The notes under the pieces: generated by a model
Databases searched by the model: none
Told to the model about the DNA's origin: nothing
Seen by the model: the letters and a program-made list of their open reading frames with translations, nothing else
Translations under genes and position numbers: made by a program
NCBI RefSeq assembly: GCF_900747795.2
Contig: NC_041396.2
Location: 84,946,913-85,010,912, forward strand
DNA from: Erpetoichthys calabaricus
Taxonomy: Eukaryota > Chordata > Cladistia > Polypteriformes > Polypteridae
Direction: 5' to 3'
DNA: 64,000 bases
Shown: positions 36,419 through 62,585 of the stretch, piece after piece
Position numbering within the stretch: position 1 is the first letter of the stretch
Layout of the letters: each line of letters starts with the position of its first letter

Positions 36419-38134
36419 CTACCACCAAGGAGTTTTTTTGACCACCTCGGTGACCTCAGTCCCAGAGATGGGGGAGCCCACCTCTGAGTCCCCAGGCTCT
36501 GCTTCCTCATTGGAAGGCATGTTAATGGGATTGAGGAGGTCTTCGAAGTATTCCCCCCACCGACCCACAACATCCCGAGTCGAGGTCAGCAGCGCACCAT
36601 CCCCACCATATACAGTGTTGACACTGCACTGCTTTCCCTTCCTGAGACGCCGGATGGTGGACCAGAATCTCCTTGAAGCCGTCCGAAAGTCATTCTCCAT
36701 GGCCTCCCCAAACTCCTCCCATGCCCGAGTTTTTGCCTCAGCAACCACCAAAGCCGCATTCCGCTTGGCCTGCCGGTACCTATCAGCTGCCTCCGGGGTC
36801 CCACAGGACAAAAGGGTCCTGTAGGACTCCTTCTTCAGCTTGACGGCATCCTTCACCGCCGGTGTCCACCAGCGGGTTCGGGGATTGCCGCCACGACAGG
36901 CACCGACCACCTTACGGCCACAGCTCCGGTCAGCTGCCTCAACAATAGAGGCACGGAACATGGCCCATTCAGACTCAATGTCCCCCACCTCCCTCGGGAT
37001 GTGGTCGAAGTTCTGCCGGAGGTGGGAGTTGAAGCTACTTCTGACAGGGGGCTCTGCCAGACGTTCCCAGCAGACCCTCACAACACGTTTGGGCCTACCA
37101 CGCCTGACTGGCATCCTCCCCCACCATCGAAGCCAACTCACCACCAGGTGGTGATCAGTTGACAGCTCCGCCCCTCTCTTCACCCGAGTGTCCAAGACAT
37201 GTGGCCGCAAGTCCGACGACACGACCACAAAGTCGATCATCGAACTGAGGCCTAGGGTGTCCTGGTGCCAAGTGCACATATGAACACCCCTATGCTTGAA
37301 CATGGTGTTCGTTATGGACAATCCGTGACGAGCACAGAAGTCCAATAACAAAACACCGCTCGGGTTCAGATCAGGGGGGCCATTCCTCCCAATCACGCCC
37401 TTCCAGGTCTCACTGTCATTGCCCACGTGAGCATTGAAGTCTCCCAGCAGAACGAGGGAGTCCCCAGAAGGTATGCCCTCTAGCACCCCCTCCAGGGACT
37501 CCAAAAAGGGTGGGTACTCCGAACTGCTGTTCGGTGCATACGCACAAACAACAGTTAGGACCCGTCCCCCCACCCGAAGGCGAAGGGAGGCTACCCTCTC
37601 GTCCACCGGGGTAAACCCCAATGTACAGGCTCCAAGTTGGGGGGCAATAAGTATACCCACACCTGCTCGGCGCCTCTCACCGGGGGCAACTCCAGAGTGG
37701 TAGAGAGTCCAGCCCCTCTCAAGGAGATTGGTTCCAGAGTCCAAGCTGTGCGTCGAGGTGAGTCCGACTATATCTAGCCGGAACCTCTCAACTTCGCGCA
37801 CTAGCTCAGGCTCCTTCCCCTTCAGAGAGGTGACATTCCACGTCCCAAGAGCCAGTTTCTGTAGCCGAGGATCGGACCGCCAAGGTCCCCGCCTTCGGCC
37901 ACCACCCAACTCACACTGCACCCGACCTCCTTGGCCCCTCCCATAAGTGGTGAGCCCATGGGAAGGGGGACCCACGTTGCCTCTTCGGGCTGTGCCCGGC
38001 CGAGCCCCATGGGTGCAGGCCCGGCCACCAGGCGCTCGCCATCGAGCCCCACCTCCAGGCCTGGCTCCAGAGTGGGGCCCCGGTGACCCGCGTCCGGGCA
38101 AGGGAAAACGCCGTCCAAAATTGTTTTTCTTCAT
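36419..38134 (-). pseudogene. LINE endonuclease and start of RT
   Basis: A 571-codon open piece. The first about 95 residues are Pro/Gly/Arg-rich. The endonuclease-exonuclease-phosphatase domain follows ([44 protein letters not shown], and the [12 protein letters not shown] and [10 protein letters not shown] motifs that carry the catalytic Asp and His). Then comes an Arg/Lys-rich linker with [20 protein letters not shown]. It ends out of frame just after VTEVVKK at a run of seven T. The endonuclease nicks target DNA to prime reverse transcription. Confidence 0.85.
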
Positions 38135-38530
38135 AGGAGGTTTGTTTAACCGCTCTTTGTCTCATCCCTCACCTAGGACCAGTTTGCCTTGGGTGGCCCT
38201 ACCAGGGGCATAAAGCCCCGGACAACAGAGATGTTCAATCGGATTCAAGTCTGGGCTCTGGCTGGGCCACTCAAGGACATTCACAGAGTTGTCCTGAAGC
38301 CACTCCTTTGATATCCTGGCTGTGTGCTTAGGGTCGTTGTCCTGCTGAAAGATGAACCATCGCCCCAGTCTGAGGTCAAGAGCGCTCTGGAGCAGGTTTT
38401 CATCCAGGATGTCTCTGTACATTGCTGCAGTCATCTTTCCCTTTATCCTGACTAGTCTCCCAGTCCCTGCCGCTGAAAAACATCCTCACAGGATGATGTT
38501 GCCACCACTATGCTTCACTGTAGGGATGGA

Positions 38531-39600
38531 TGTACTGTATATAACATAAACAGAAAAATTTGAAGTTAGTTTCAGTTTCACAGAGTTAGTGGAAGATCTC
38601 AAAAAGGATTTGCAGGACAGTATTGTCAGTTTGTCAAAAGCAGTGAATTTTAACATGGTAATTTAAAGATGGCAAAAATAAATTTAACATTTTAGAAAAA
38701 GAAAATTACAGGCCTCTAAAATGAAATGATTTATTAAAAATAATACTTAATAACTTGAGCATTATCAACAAAGATGGACTCTATGAATTGTTGGGATGGG
38801 AGAAAAGATCAACGAAAATATTTGTAGAGGAGTAATTGATCTGCTGTCTAGAATTACACTGCAGCTGATGGAGAAATTGGAGTTTTGGATTTATAACACA
38901 TTCACAAAGAACTTCTAAAATAGAATAGGGGAGCTGCCGTTGACTTAAACTTGTTAAAAATGGTTAGAGTTGGTTAATCTAATTTCTAGCACTTTGAAAC
39001 AATAAATGCATTGCTCATAAACAAAAATCTCTTTTTATCAGAAACTGGATGGTCAAAGGCATTTGGTCATTAGTCGGATGGTACGGAATTATGTTATTGT
39101 TTGAGTTTTTCATATAGAACTACAACTTAAATTGCTCTTTATAGAAATAGAGTCCTGTGATTAATTCAATACCTATTCTTTACGTAACTAGGGAATCTTT
39201 AAAATATGCACTGTGACTAGATTGCAAGATCTATTTATCGATGATATTCCTTTTCTTGATTGTAATTTTCGATAATATGTTTAAAAGAACACCTCTTACA
39301 AAAAACTAGTTTATTAGGCTGAAGTTTTATTCTCAATATTTTTTCTAAACATAAGCTAGTATTAGAACAATGTGTCTTTCTTTTCCCATACTCCCTAAAG
39401 CTAAAGAACTGCACTTTAAGATTATTAATGACTTACAACTCTTGCAAAGAATTTCTGAGGTTACAATTTAGGATGATTGATGACATCTGAACATTTTGTC
39501 TAAAACAGATTGCAATTGCAGATCACTATTTTCTGTTTGTAAATATTTTACATTTTATGTTAAAACATACAATCTGATATTTAATAATATAAAGCTTCTC
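38531..39600. other. Intergenic, unassigned
   Basis: AT-rich sequence upstream of the SNRPC promoter. No gene or repeat recognised. Confidence 0.5.
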
Positions 39601-39659
39601 AGATTGACCTTTACTCATATTAAAGATGGTCTTACGGAAGTGATTGTCAATCATTTCAA

Positions 39660-39789
39660 CTTTGCCTTTTATGATTGGCGAGGGTGTCGTTGAGGGGGCG
39701 GGAACAATTTTTGGTAATTTCCTGTCGACAACTCGTCACTTCCTTCGCGACAAAGAGGACGTTGCCTGGGTTGAGCACGGCGAGTGGAA
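39660..39789 (+). promoter_or_regulatory. SNRPC: SNRPC promoter and 5' UTR
   Basis: A short GC-richer patch just upstream of the start codon holds an inverted CCAAT box (ATTGG, 39674-39678) and a GC box (GGGGGCGGG, 39694-39702). No TATA box is seen at a suitable distance, as expected for a housekeeping splicing gene. The exact start of transcription cannot be read from sequence. Confidence 0.55.
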
Positions 39790-54370
<14,581 letters not shown>

Positions 54371-54650
54371 CCACCTGATGAAGCTCAACAGTCTGACACT
54401 TCCTAGCTGCCCCCTCATGTTCCTACCCTAGTTTACTGGTACCATTTCATAACAAGTATAATTGTCCAGAGGTTTATGTGTTTTGTTATCATACTTGTGA
54501 TGTGAAGTGTGTACCATATGGTTTAGCAAAACCCTGGTGGTGGGGTGAGGGGAGAGGTTGGGTGCACTGGTCTATTGTATCAAGCCTGATTTCAGGTTTT
54601 TATTTTGGTTTTGTTACTTTTTTTTAAATAAAGCAAGTTTTCCACACAAC
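54371..54650 (+). terminator. SNRPC: SNRPC 3' UTR and polyadenylation signal
   Basis: AATAAA at 54627-54632, about 257 bases after the stop codon, followed by a TTGTTCT-type GT/T-rich element. A second AATAAA-like hexamer further on (near 54990) could serve as an alternative site. Confidence 0.75.
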
Positions 54651-57600
54651 ATTGTTCTACTATTTAAAGAAAATACATTTTGATCATTACTATGGCAACT
54701 TTTATTTTATGTGAATTGCACATAGATGAGATCAGAAATTATGAAACATGAATTGCAATTGCAAAGTGAAAGTGTTTACCTTGCCCGTGCTACATGATTG
54801 AAATTTTTTAAAGACACGTATGCCATTTTCCAGTTTGACTGCATTGGTGATGCATGTTACAGGTCACCTCAAAAAAGCCATAATGGCAGTTAAGTGTCAT
54901 CTGAATTGCTTTATTTTATTTTCATTTAATGTGGAAAACTCATTACTGGATTTTTAAAATTGTTTTAGTACCTTATTTGTCATGTGAAAAATAAAATTAA
55001 TGCTAAGTCACTGCTTTGTTCATGTAAAACAACAAATCTGACATTTTCCTTGTGTTTTTAAATATGTGTATGTCAACAATCTAATTTATCACTATTCCAT
55101 TGTAGATGTCAGTTTCTGTAAAAGGATTCCCCTTAATCAAAAAAATCTTGAAAATGTCTCTAAATATTTTTACATTGTAATAGCACAGTATGGTCAGAGA
55201 CAACTTTGCCTAAAAATAGACAACAGCCTAAAATAAAATTCTGGAAAAACCACCATATTAATATCTACTGGCATTTATGTAATAGTTCTCATTTCCTAGC
55301 ATACACTACTTCCTGTCTTTTATCTGTATAACACAACATAGGTAATCTTGCAATCTAAACCCTGGGAGGCTGTGTCTAAATTTCACTGCTGTGTAGAATG
55401 AAATGAGAGCTTTTTTTGTTTTAATAAAAATGAGCAGAGGAACAGTCTCTTAACCAGTTTTCATCTTTTATAACAGATCCTGAGGTATACTGGTTTATCT
55501 GATTAGATTGAATAGTGCTCTAAAATACTTGGTGATAGATTGAAATGGACTGTATTTGCATTGAAAGAAATAAATGGTGTCAAAAATTGGCAGTAATAGA
55601 GGAAATTCAAAGGGAGCAGATACCCTTTCATTCAATATAGTACTACAAATGGGTTCATAGTTGAAATTATGTATTTTTGTCTAAATTTATGACTTTACAA
55701 GTATTTTAGTGATTGTTGCCAATCTAAATTCATTTTTAGAGTATGTGTAATAATAACAATCAATAAATTATTGACACTGTTTAAACTAGTTTAGTTTTGA
55801 CAGCTGAAGCTCATCCTGGCAGCATCATTGTAACGTAATTTTTTATAGGAACTCCTTTTTGGTAAAATTTTTGTTCAGCTGAATCTTGTCCGTGCTTGGT
55901 GAGATAAACAAGTACCATGTGCAGGTATGTGTTCCTATGTTTGCTCCAGCTTCCTCTGAAATCTTGGAAATAAGCAGGTCCACAATATGGATACATTATT
56001 ATTTTCTGACTAATAGTTTATAATACTTCATAGCTTGGCTTACCTTGAGGGCATGATCTGCATATCTAATGGAACCTATACTAGACAGCACAATGAGCAA
56101 ACACATGAGCAAGAGTTATTCAAATGTTTTTATACCTTTGTGGCATTTAGAAAGTTACCTGCTTTAAATACTGAAGTAGCACACCTGCCGTATTTTCTTG
56201 CTCAGAAAAACAAGCACAGTCTACAAGAGTGTGTCTTGGTACAGAAAGACAAAGAGAATAAATAACTAGCATGTAAATCAAGGAAGCAGTCCAATGATAG
56301 TCGTGGCCACGTGGGTGGTGTGTGGGTGGTACAGTGCCACAAGCTTTTTTTATTTATTTAGAAGAGCTGTTCTAGTCTTGCAGTATTTGTTAGAATCAAG
56401 GAGTGTGAAATTTGGTTCTGATTAGATCATTTATTTCACCCTAAGATAAATGCTAATGAGCAAACTGTTGTGTGTCCAAATAAAACTGTATAATTTGCAG
56501 TGCTCTTTGTTGATTTTTTTAATATGAAGTTTTTGATGATAATATTGATAAAATTTAAAGAGCTCTCATCATATTTTAAACCTTTCTAAATCATGGATAA
56601 ATTGATTAGAACTGTAGCACATGCAATACCTGCAGGGGCTGTATAGGCTACAGCTATGATCATTGTGATTTATCAGCTTTCTTTTTTGAGTGAAAAAAGT
56701 TATTAAATGTGTTCTAGATGAGTTTGTCTTCTTTGTCTGGAGACAAAATAATGCATAAATTACTAAATTTGATTGGTAAAAAAACAAGTGTAATTTTTAA
56801 TGATTCTGTTTAATTGCCGGAATTAGCCTGATGTAAAACACTGTTTTCAGTAAAGATCTGCTTCCAAAATAGCCTTTAAGGACTGAGTTTAAGTATTACT
56901 GGCCTAAAAGTGCAGACATTAGTAAATGAGCAGTTACTCCAGGAGATCAGTAAAAGTAGTAGTAAAAAAAAAAAAAAAAAAAAAAAACTAGCATGTGATT
57001 AAGATAAATTGAATGCCTATACCCAGTGTTGTCACTCTTCTCCACTTACTGTATATACTGTAAATAAGTGCTTTTGTGGTGTCTGCTAAATTTAGACACT
57101 ACATACTTACAATTCTGCTTTATAGAGTCAGGTGATGGTATAGTAGCTAGTGTGTTCCTGCTTCAAAGCTCCAGGGTGTTTCTGTATGGAGATCCTGTCC
57201 CATGGCACAGTCGTGCATTTTAGGTTATTTGTTGGACTCTTAAACTGGCTTGCTGTAGGCAAGTATACTAGTACGTCATGTGATGACTTGTGTTGCTGCA
57301 TAGCATCTGTGCCTACCAGACATGGTCTGATTCCCCTCAACCCTGTGGTGCACAGTGCAGAAATAAAAAAGCATAATCCATAGCAAATGTACACAGGAAC
57401 AAATAAGATGTCGATTTTCTGCAAGGCACACTTGTGTTTGTGTTATTTAACAGTTTTTGCACATTGTGATCATTTGAATATTCTGCATTCTGTTATCACT
57501 TTAGAAGGATGGCTGTGCTTTAGTCTGGTCTGCAAACAACCTGCCTACCTGATTCTATACCAGGATATGGCAGGTGACCCATTCAGTTTGTAGCCTTTTC

Positions 57601-58055
57601 AGTTGGTTCAGATAATTTTGTCCAACCCATTTTTTGTTTACACCTTTGCCTTGGGCTGAAATAATGAAAACAGGCATAACCTGTACCATTTTACAAAAAT
57701 AGCATAAAGGTCCTACCTTTTAAGCTGCTTGATATGATGAAAGGGTTCATCAGAAAAAATAAAGATTCAATCCTTGAGTTTTGGGCAGTCCTTAGTTACT
57801 TTATGCCATGTTTTCTCCAGCTTCATCTTACCTATGGCTGCTTGTTTTCACTACTTTTAACTAGACAACTGCTTAAGAAAAAGAAGAAATCATAGTTATA
57901 CTTGGGTACATTTAAATTTGGTAAGACATCTCTTGCAAAAGAAGCAATATTTCAAAAGAAAATAACTCAGATTTATCATATATTCAAAAGAGAGCAGTAA
58001 AATAATAAATAAATAGATTTGGCCTTTGTGGCTGAATTGTCTGTGTGTGCATGTA
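54651..58055. other. Intergenic, unassigned
   Basis: Between SNRPC and BLTP3A. No host exon found. Contains A-runs (56965-56987), scattered AATAAA hexamers and a weak SINE-like trace at 57125-57200. Confidence 0.5.
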
Positions 58056-58306
58056 CAGTGCATCCAGAAAGTATTCACAGTACATCACTTTTTCCACAGG
58101 CTGTAAATACTTATGCACATGACCTTTTTCAATTTTTTATTTTTAATAAATTTGCAAAAATCTCAAGTAAACTTTTTTTCACATTGTCATTATGGGGTGT
58201 TGTGTGTAGAATTCTGAGGAAAAAAATAAATTTAATCCGGAATAAGGCTGTAACATAACAAAATGTGGAAAAAGTGATGTGCTGTGAATACTTTCTGGAT
58301 GCACTG
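58056..58306. mobile_element. 251-bp MITE derived from the 34539 Tc1 family
   Basis: TA-flanked, with ends CAGTGCATCCAGAAAGTATT and the inverted AATACTTTCTGGATGCACTG. Inner sequence matches the terminal repeats of the Tc1 at 34539 (CACTTTTTCCACA, AAATTTGCAAAAATCTCAAG). Only the two terminal repeats remain, joined directly. It could be moved by transposase of the parent family. Confidence 0.9.
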
Positions 58307-58449
58307 TATGTATATATAATGTATATATTGTAAAGGCCCAAGGTACTGTTTAAATCCGTTCTTGACAGTTGGACATGAGGATGACGGAGGCCACAGATAT
58401 GTGGGGAAAAAATATTTTCAGGCTGTTTGTATGAATACTGTCTACTAAA

Positions 58450-58545
58450 TGGTAATAACAAGAATAATATTTATTTCTGTAGTACATTCATACAAGTGAT
58501 GGTAGCTCAGAGTGCTTTACAAGATGTCAAAAAAGTAATTACATG
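58450..58545 (-). repeat. L2/SINE-like tail fragment
   Basis: AAGAATAATATTTATTTCTG followed by GTAGCTCAGAGTGCTTTACA is an inverted form of the L2-type 3' tail also seen at 14876. Confidence 0.5.
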
Positions 58546-59077
58546 CAATGGAAAACAAATTGAAATCAGAAAAAAAAAAAAAAACACAATATAATTTTAT
58601 AATTGTTTTGGTTTCAGGTTAAAAGACCACCCAGTCCCTAAACTTATAAATGTTAAATACAATGTATGTTTTATTTTTATAAGTACTTTAGTCCAATAGT
58701 TTTCATTCCAGCCAGGGTGTTACAGTAATAGGCTTAATTAAAGTCTGCTTGTGTTTTGAAATGTTTTTTCAATGATATTGCCCAATATGGTGTATCTAAC
58801 CCAGACTTGGTCATTCAGAGTACCTGTCTGTATTAGAACCTTGGTGTCAAATACAAAAGGAAGGCTATGAAATGTGTTTCCACACTTACTATATAATTTC
58901 ATTTTGTATCTTTTGTTTTATTCTTTCATAGTTTAGGGCTTGATGTGAATTCTAGTAGCCTGTCCTCTAAAGTAACATTGTCATATGATTACAACTACAA
59001 CTAGAAGTGAAGAAAAAGGCATGAGTTAACCCAGACTTGATCCCCTTAAGGGTCTACCGTTGCTGTCAAAGGGAAAG
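58546..59077. other. Intergenic, unassigned
   Basis: AT-rich; nothing recognised. Confidence 0.5.
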
Positions 59078-59082
59078 AAATG

Positions 59083-61223
59083 GGGTCATTCCATGTCAAA
59101 TCGACCAATTTTCCAGAAATCCCACACACTTCGGTCTCACAAAATTCTGAAAAAATACCAAGTGTACCCATGTTATTCGGGAGACACCCTGTAAAATTAT
59201 TTTGATGTAAGATCAATACTTTTCCTGATACAGCCACTTTTGTGGGTGGAGAGGGGTGTAAAATTTGACTTGGCATTATTTTTTCATCAGTTTCATAAGC
59301 CCAAATCTCAAGAACTAAACCACCTAGCAGACTCATTTTTTACATACGTAACAAAATCTAAATTTTTGGTGCAGGTGACACCACTTGGTAAGAGCAGACC
59401 TTCAAAAGTAGGGAAAAATATTTTGCGTATTTGGCTTTGCTGTGTTTAGGCTTTCAGAAAGTATACTTCTAACTGATATTTTTTCCATTTTTATATACCT
59501 AAACAGGGCTTTTCAAAAAGTTATGAGAAAACAAGAAACTGCATCAGGGTTTGACCAGCATACTTCTCAAATGTGAAAAAAATCATTTTGGGCCTAATTT
59601 TCAGACCAACTTAATGCACCGTACGAATGTACAAACATTTTTTTAAATTATTTTTCCTGTATCCTACGTGGTCCCTTCATTTCTCAAGAAAAAAAAGTCT
59701 TACTTTTCTTTATGTGAATCTTTCATTTTTATTTTCCATTGTAAACATGGGTAAATTCGTCATTTGTCAGTAAAGATAATCATCAAGTTCTTCTTTACTA
59801 ACGTGGGTATATGATTAATGGAAAAATAAATCACCAAAGGCACATAGAGCACAACTAACGAATAACAGCTGCTTGATTTGTCATTAGATACAACACTAGT
59901 TATAATGAAATGTTAACATGTTGGTATTACAGCAGCAGGAATGTGACACATTTCATTAGGACATCTTTGTCTTTGAGATCAAGTTGGTACTGTAGCCTCC
60001 CACTGACCGCCGTAGGTACACTAAGCAGTGCAATGAGACACTGTAATGGCACCCAACAAATATCGTCTCTAGATGGCTAATGCAAAGACTGAGCAGGATA
60101 GTTTGGATGCATGAAACATATCAGGATGTCTGATTCCACTTCACTCTTGTCGCGAATCACACCAATCCAACATTTTTCATCGTACACGCACGCAGCATAA
60201 CCTCCAATAGGGCAATGGTCTAATGTGAGCAACACATCTGATCCATCCAGAGTGTGATCATGAGAGGGCAAGATCTCAGCTGCTGCTTCAGTAGTGAAAA
60301 GTCAGCCGGTCAATTGACTGGCTTCACCAGACACCCGGCTGACTCTGAGTTTGCCATCTTCTCTAGGGTTGTAACGGGGGTATTCTCGAGTACCAGGTAC
60401 TCTTGGCCATGGAGAATCACATTCTCTGTTCAGCAACATGAGATAGGACATTGTCATCTGATATGAAAAAAAGTTTTGACTTTTTGATAACTTAGTGATT
60501 GCAAACTCAATGATCACCATTGTTGACACATGGTGCATTCAGCCTATGTTTAGGATGGAAAATAAAGATGAAAGATTTGCATAGGAAAAGTATTTGTGTT
60601 TAGAGAAAGAAGAGACAATGTAGAATAAAAAATATATATTTTAAAAAATTAATCTGCACATTCCTACATGCTCTAACAATGAAATCCAAAATGATTTTTT
60701 GGATTCGAGAGGTCTTCTGTTCAGACCCTGGTACAGTTGCTTTTGTGTTTATTGCTTTTTCAGAAAGCCTATATAGTTATCTTAATAAGGAAAAAAAATC
60801 AAAAAAGTTTATGTTGGGTACAAATAGGTGCCTCAGAGGTCTAAACATAACTAAGACAAAAACTCAAATTTTGCTCGATTTTAAGGGGCTGCTTTGATCA
60901 TGCAGGGTCATCTGGACCAAACGTTTTAATTTCGTCACCTACTATACCAATTAATGTATCCGTGTGCAATGTCTGCTCGGTGGTTTTGTTCTTGAGCTAC
61001 GGACTTGTGAAATTTGATGAAAAAATGAGGCTGGACAACCCCCCACCTTCCCTCCCTCCCACTTCCCTCAGTAAACTGACTGTATCTTGGAAAATACTGA
61101 TCTTACATTAAAATAAAATTACAGGGTGTCTGTTGACTAACATGGGTACACCTGGTAATTTTTGTAGATTTTTTTGAGTCTGAAGTGTGTGGGCCCATTA
61201 GTTGATTGCACATGGAATGACCC
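59083..61223 (-). mobile_element. Unclassified DNA transposon, ~165-bp TIRs, 5-bp duplication
   Basis: The left end GGGTCATTCCATGTCAAATC and the inverted right end GGGTCATTCCATGTGCAATC start long inverted repeats that stay alignable for about 165 bases (shared blocks include CACACACTTC, GTGTACCCATGTTA, ACACCCTGTAA and TGTAAGATCA). The flanks are AAATG at 59078-59082 and 61224-61228, a perfect 5-bp target duplication. The element is 2141 bases. On the minus strand a small domain is still readable (59927-60271). No DDE transposase motif was recognised. The 5-bp duplication and terminus do not fit the superfamilies I know well (TA for Tc1, 8 for hAT, TTAA for Kolobok/piggyBac). Confidence 0.75.
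59927..60271 (-). pseudogene. Decayed small-domain ORF of the 59083 element
   Basis: Segment one (60077-60271) encodes 64 residues including GGYAACVYDEKCWIGVI, then SDILICFMHPNYPAQSLH. Segment two, in another frame (59927-60058), continues with CWVPLQCLIALLSVPT and SGRLQYQLDL before a stop. The spacing (aromatic, VxY, W-G, F-M-H-P, then C-W-V-P) suggests a compact beta-barrel fold of Tudor/SH3-like type at the C-terminus of an element-encoded protein. This is my inference; I cannot name the family. One frameshift separates the segments, and upstream coding sequence is not recognisable. Not a host exon, since it lies wholly between the inverted repeats. Confidence 0.5.
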
Positions 61224-61849
61224 AAATGCTGTGAAATGAGCTTATTGAATAGTCTTATTTTGCATCATCTTTAGAAGTTTTTCCTTTCTTTCCCAGAGGT
61301 AGACTTGATATGGATTCTGGTAACCTGTCCTCCAAAATAACATTGCCACACTGCAACTAGTAGTAAAGGAAAAAAAAATGATGAGTAGTAGTTAAAGTTG
61401 GCAAAGTCTTTCGAAAAATCTTTTTTAGGATCTGGGGCACTGGTACGTATTTTGAATATTTTTCAGTCGTTATCTTCTATGGTGCCTTTCATGGGGGATT
61501 ATCCATTCATTTTCCATTCCAAGGCCGTCATACAGCATATGACAGAAATTAACCCAGCATGATACAAGGACACCATTCTATCACAGAGCACACTTGGTGC
61601 ATGCCACAGTAACACTTCATCGATTTAGAAATGCCTTATGTCTTAACTTCAATTTTTTTTTAATTTATAAATACACAATTCATATTTTTACATAGAGTAA
61701 CATTATTTTAAAAAGAAAAGTCAAATTATCATAATGTTATTTCTTCTGAAATACCACGCATTTATTAATTTTAATTCAGCGCAGTTGCATGTTTATTGCA
61801 CGTTTCTGCGCTTGTTGGACAATCACAACTTTTCATTGCGCTGTACGCT
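61224..61849. other. Intergenic, unassigned
   Basis: AT-rich. A weak inverted SINE-like trace near 61495-61615 is too diverged to assign. Confidence 0.45.
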
Positions 61850-62585
61850 AGTCACCTTAAACTGAACTGAATTTAAATACGCACAGAAAGCTTGGGTGTG
61901 TGAAAAGCAACGTAGCAAATTGCTCTGAACCTGTCAAGAGGGAGGTGCCCTGTCCAGTCCAGCTGCTTTAGTCACCCAGTCACGTTGGAATTCGAGACTG
62001 CGGCGCCGTGGCTTTGGTGTAATCTCCTACAACCTGGCTTTTTTTAATTTTTTCCTGACATTTGTATCTTTATGTAACCAACACGACGTCTAGTACGAGT
62101 TGCGCCTCTCGCGCTCTCTTTGTCTCCCTTTTGTATTGTTTCCTTTGTCTATTCAAGCCCGGATCCAGTTGAGGTTGCGGTTCGTGACAGCAAGCCGAAG
62201 TGATTTGTGCACAAGGATCACTGTTCGCCTATGCTGTCCTGCCAAGCAGGCAGCAGGCAGCAGGTGGCGGCGAAGAGTAGTATTTCGCCAAGGCTCCGGT
62301 AGCCTAGTGTCGCGGAGAAACCCGCGCCATTTTGGCTCTGTCACCCGCGCGCCACCGTGGAAGACAAGAGCCAAGATGGCGACAGCCGATGGTGCAGTTT
62401 CCTCGGCTGTACACTGTGAATTGTAGGCAAGCGGGAGTATGCGTCTGGCAAGCCCAAAATGAGTGGCGAAGTGCCCAGACCGAGGACACAAAATGGTTGT
62501 TAAAAGCCAGTAAAAGAACAGATATTCTCAAGCAAGAGTCGGCAAACGCAGGGCCAAGAGGGACTCCGTCCACTAATCAAGCAGC
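61850..62585 (+). promoter_or_regulatory. BLTP3A: BLTP3A promoter and 5' UTR, with uORF and YY1-like sites
   Basis: GC content rises sharply from about 61900. An AAGATGGCG YY1-type motif (62374-62382) and an inverted form (CGCCATTTT, near 62324) occur close together, a frequent arrangement at housekeeping start sites. A short upstream ORF begins at the ATG in the first motif (62376) and stops at 62426, 160 bases before the main start. No TATA box. Transcription start unknown; splicing within the 5' UTR cannot be excluded. Confidence 0.5.

Larger units (their letters stand above)
34922..38225 (-). mobile_element. Nearly full-length RTE-clade (Rex3-like) LINE
   Basis: A 3304-base element on the minus strand, about the length of a whole RTE LINE. 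In element order it has a short 5' region, an apurinic-type endonuclease (from about 37860 down to 37110; [35 protein letters not shown]), a linker, the reverse transcriptase ([84 protein letters not shown]), a C-terminal region identical in layout to the 12698 copy, and an (ATGG)n tail. The frame changes three times, near 36435, 36190 and 35955; two of these sit at homopolymers (T7 and G7). It is flanked by a perfect 9-bp duplication. Confidence 0.93.
34539..38530 (-). mobile_element. Tc1-like transposon split by a LINE; one end missing
   Basis: The left end has TA then CAGTGCATCCGGAAAGTATT, a common fish Tc1 terminus shared with the MITE at 58056. Minus-strand transposase pieces flank the LINE. 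On the right (38235-38434) are [20 protein letters not shown] and [10 protein letters not shown], with the second Asp and the Glu of the DDE triad. On the left (34741-34910) are HLWRDLKMAVHQRFPSNL and the C-terminal end VIAAKGASTKY. The right side stops near 38530 with no terminal repeat, so the N-terminal half is deleted. The LINE occupies 34922-38225. Confidence 0.9.

Noticed and set aside
60299-60330. Palindrome around GTCAATTGAC as a regulatory operator
   Set aside because: Only ten bases are perfectly symmetric and it lies inside the decayed transposon; likely chance.
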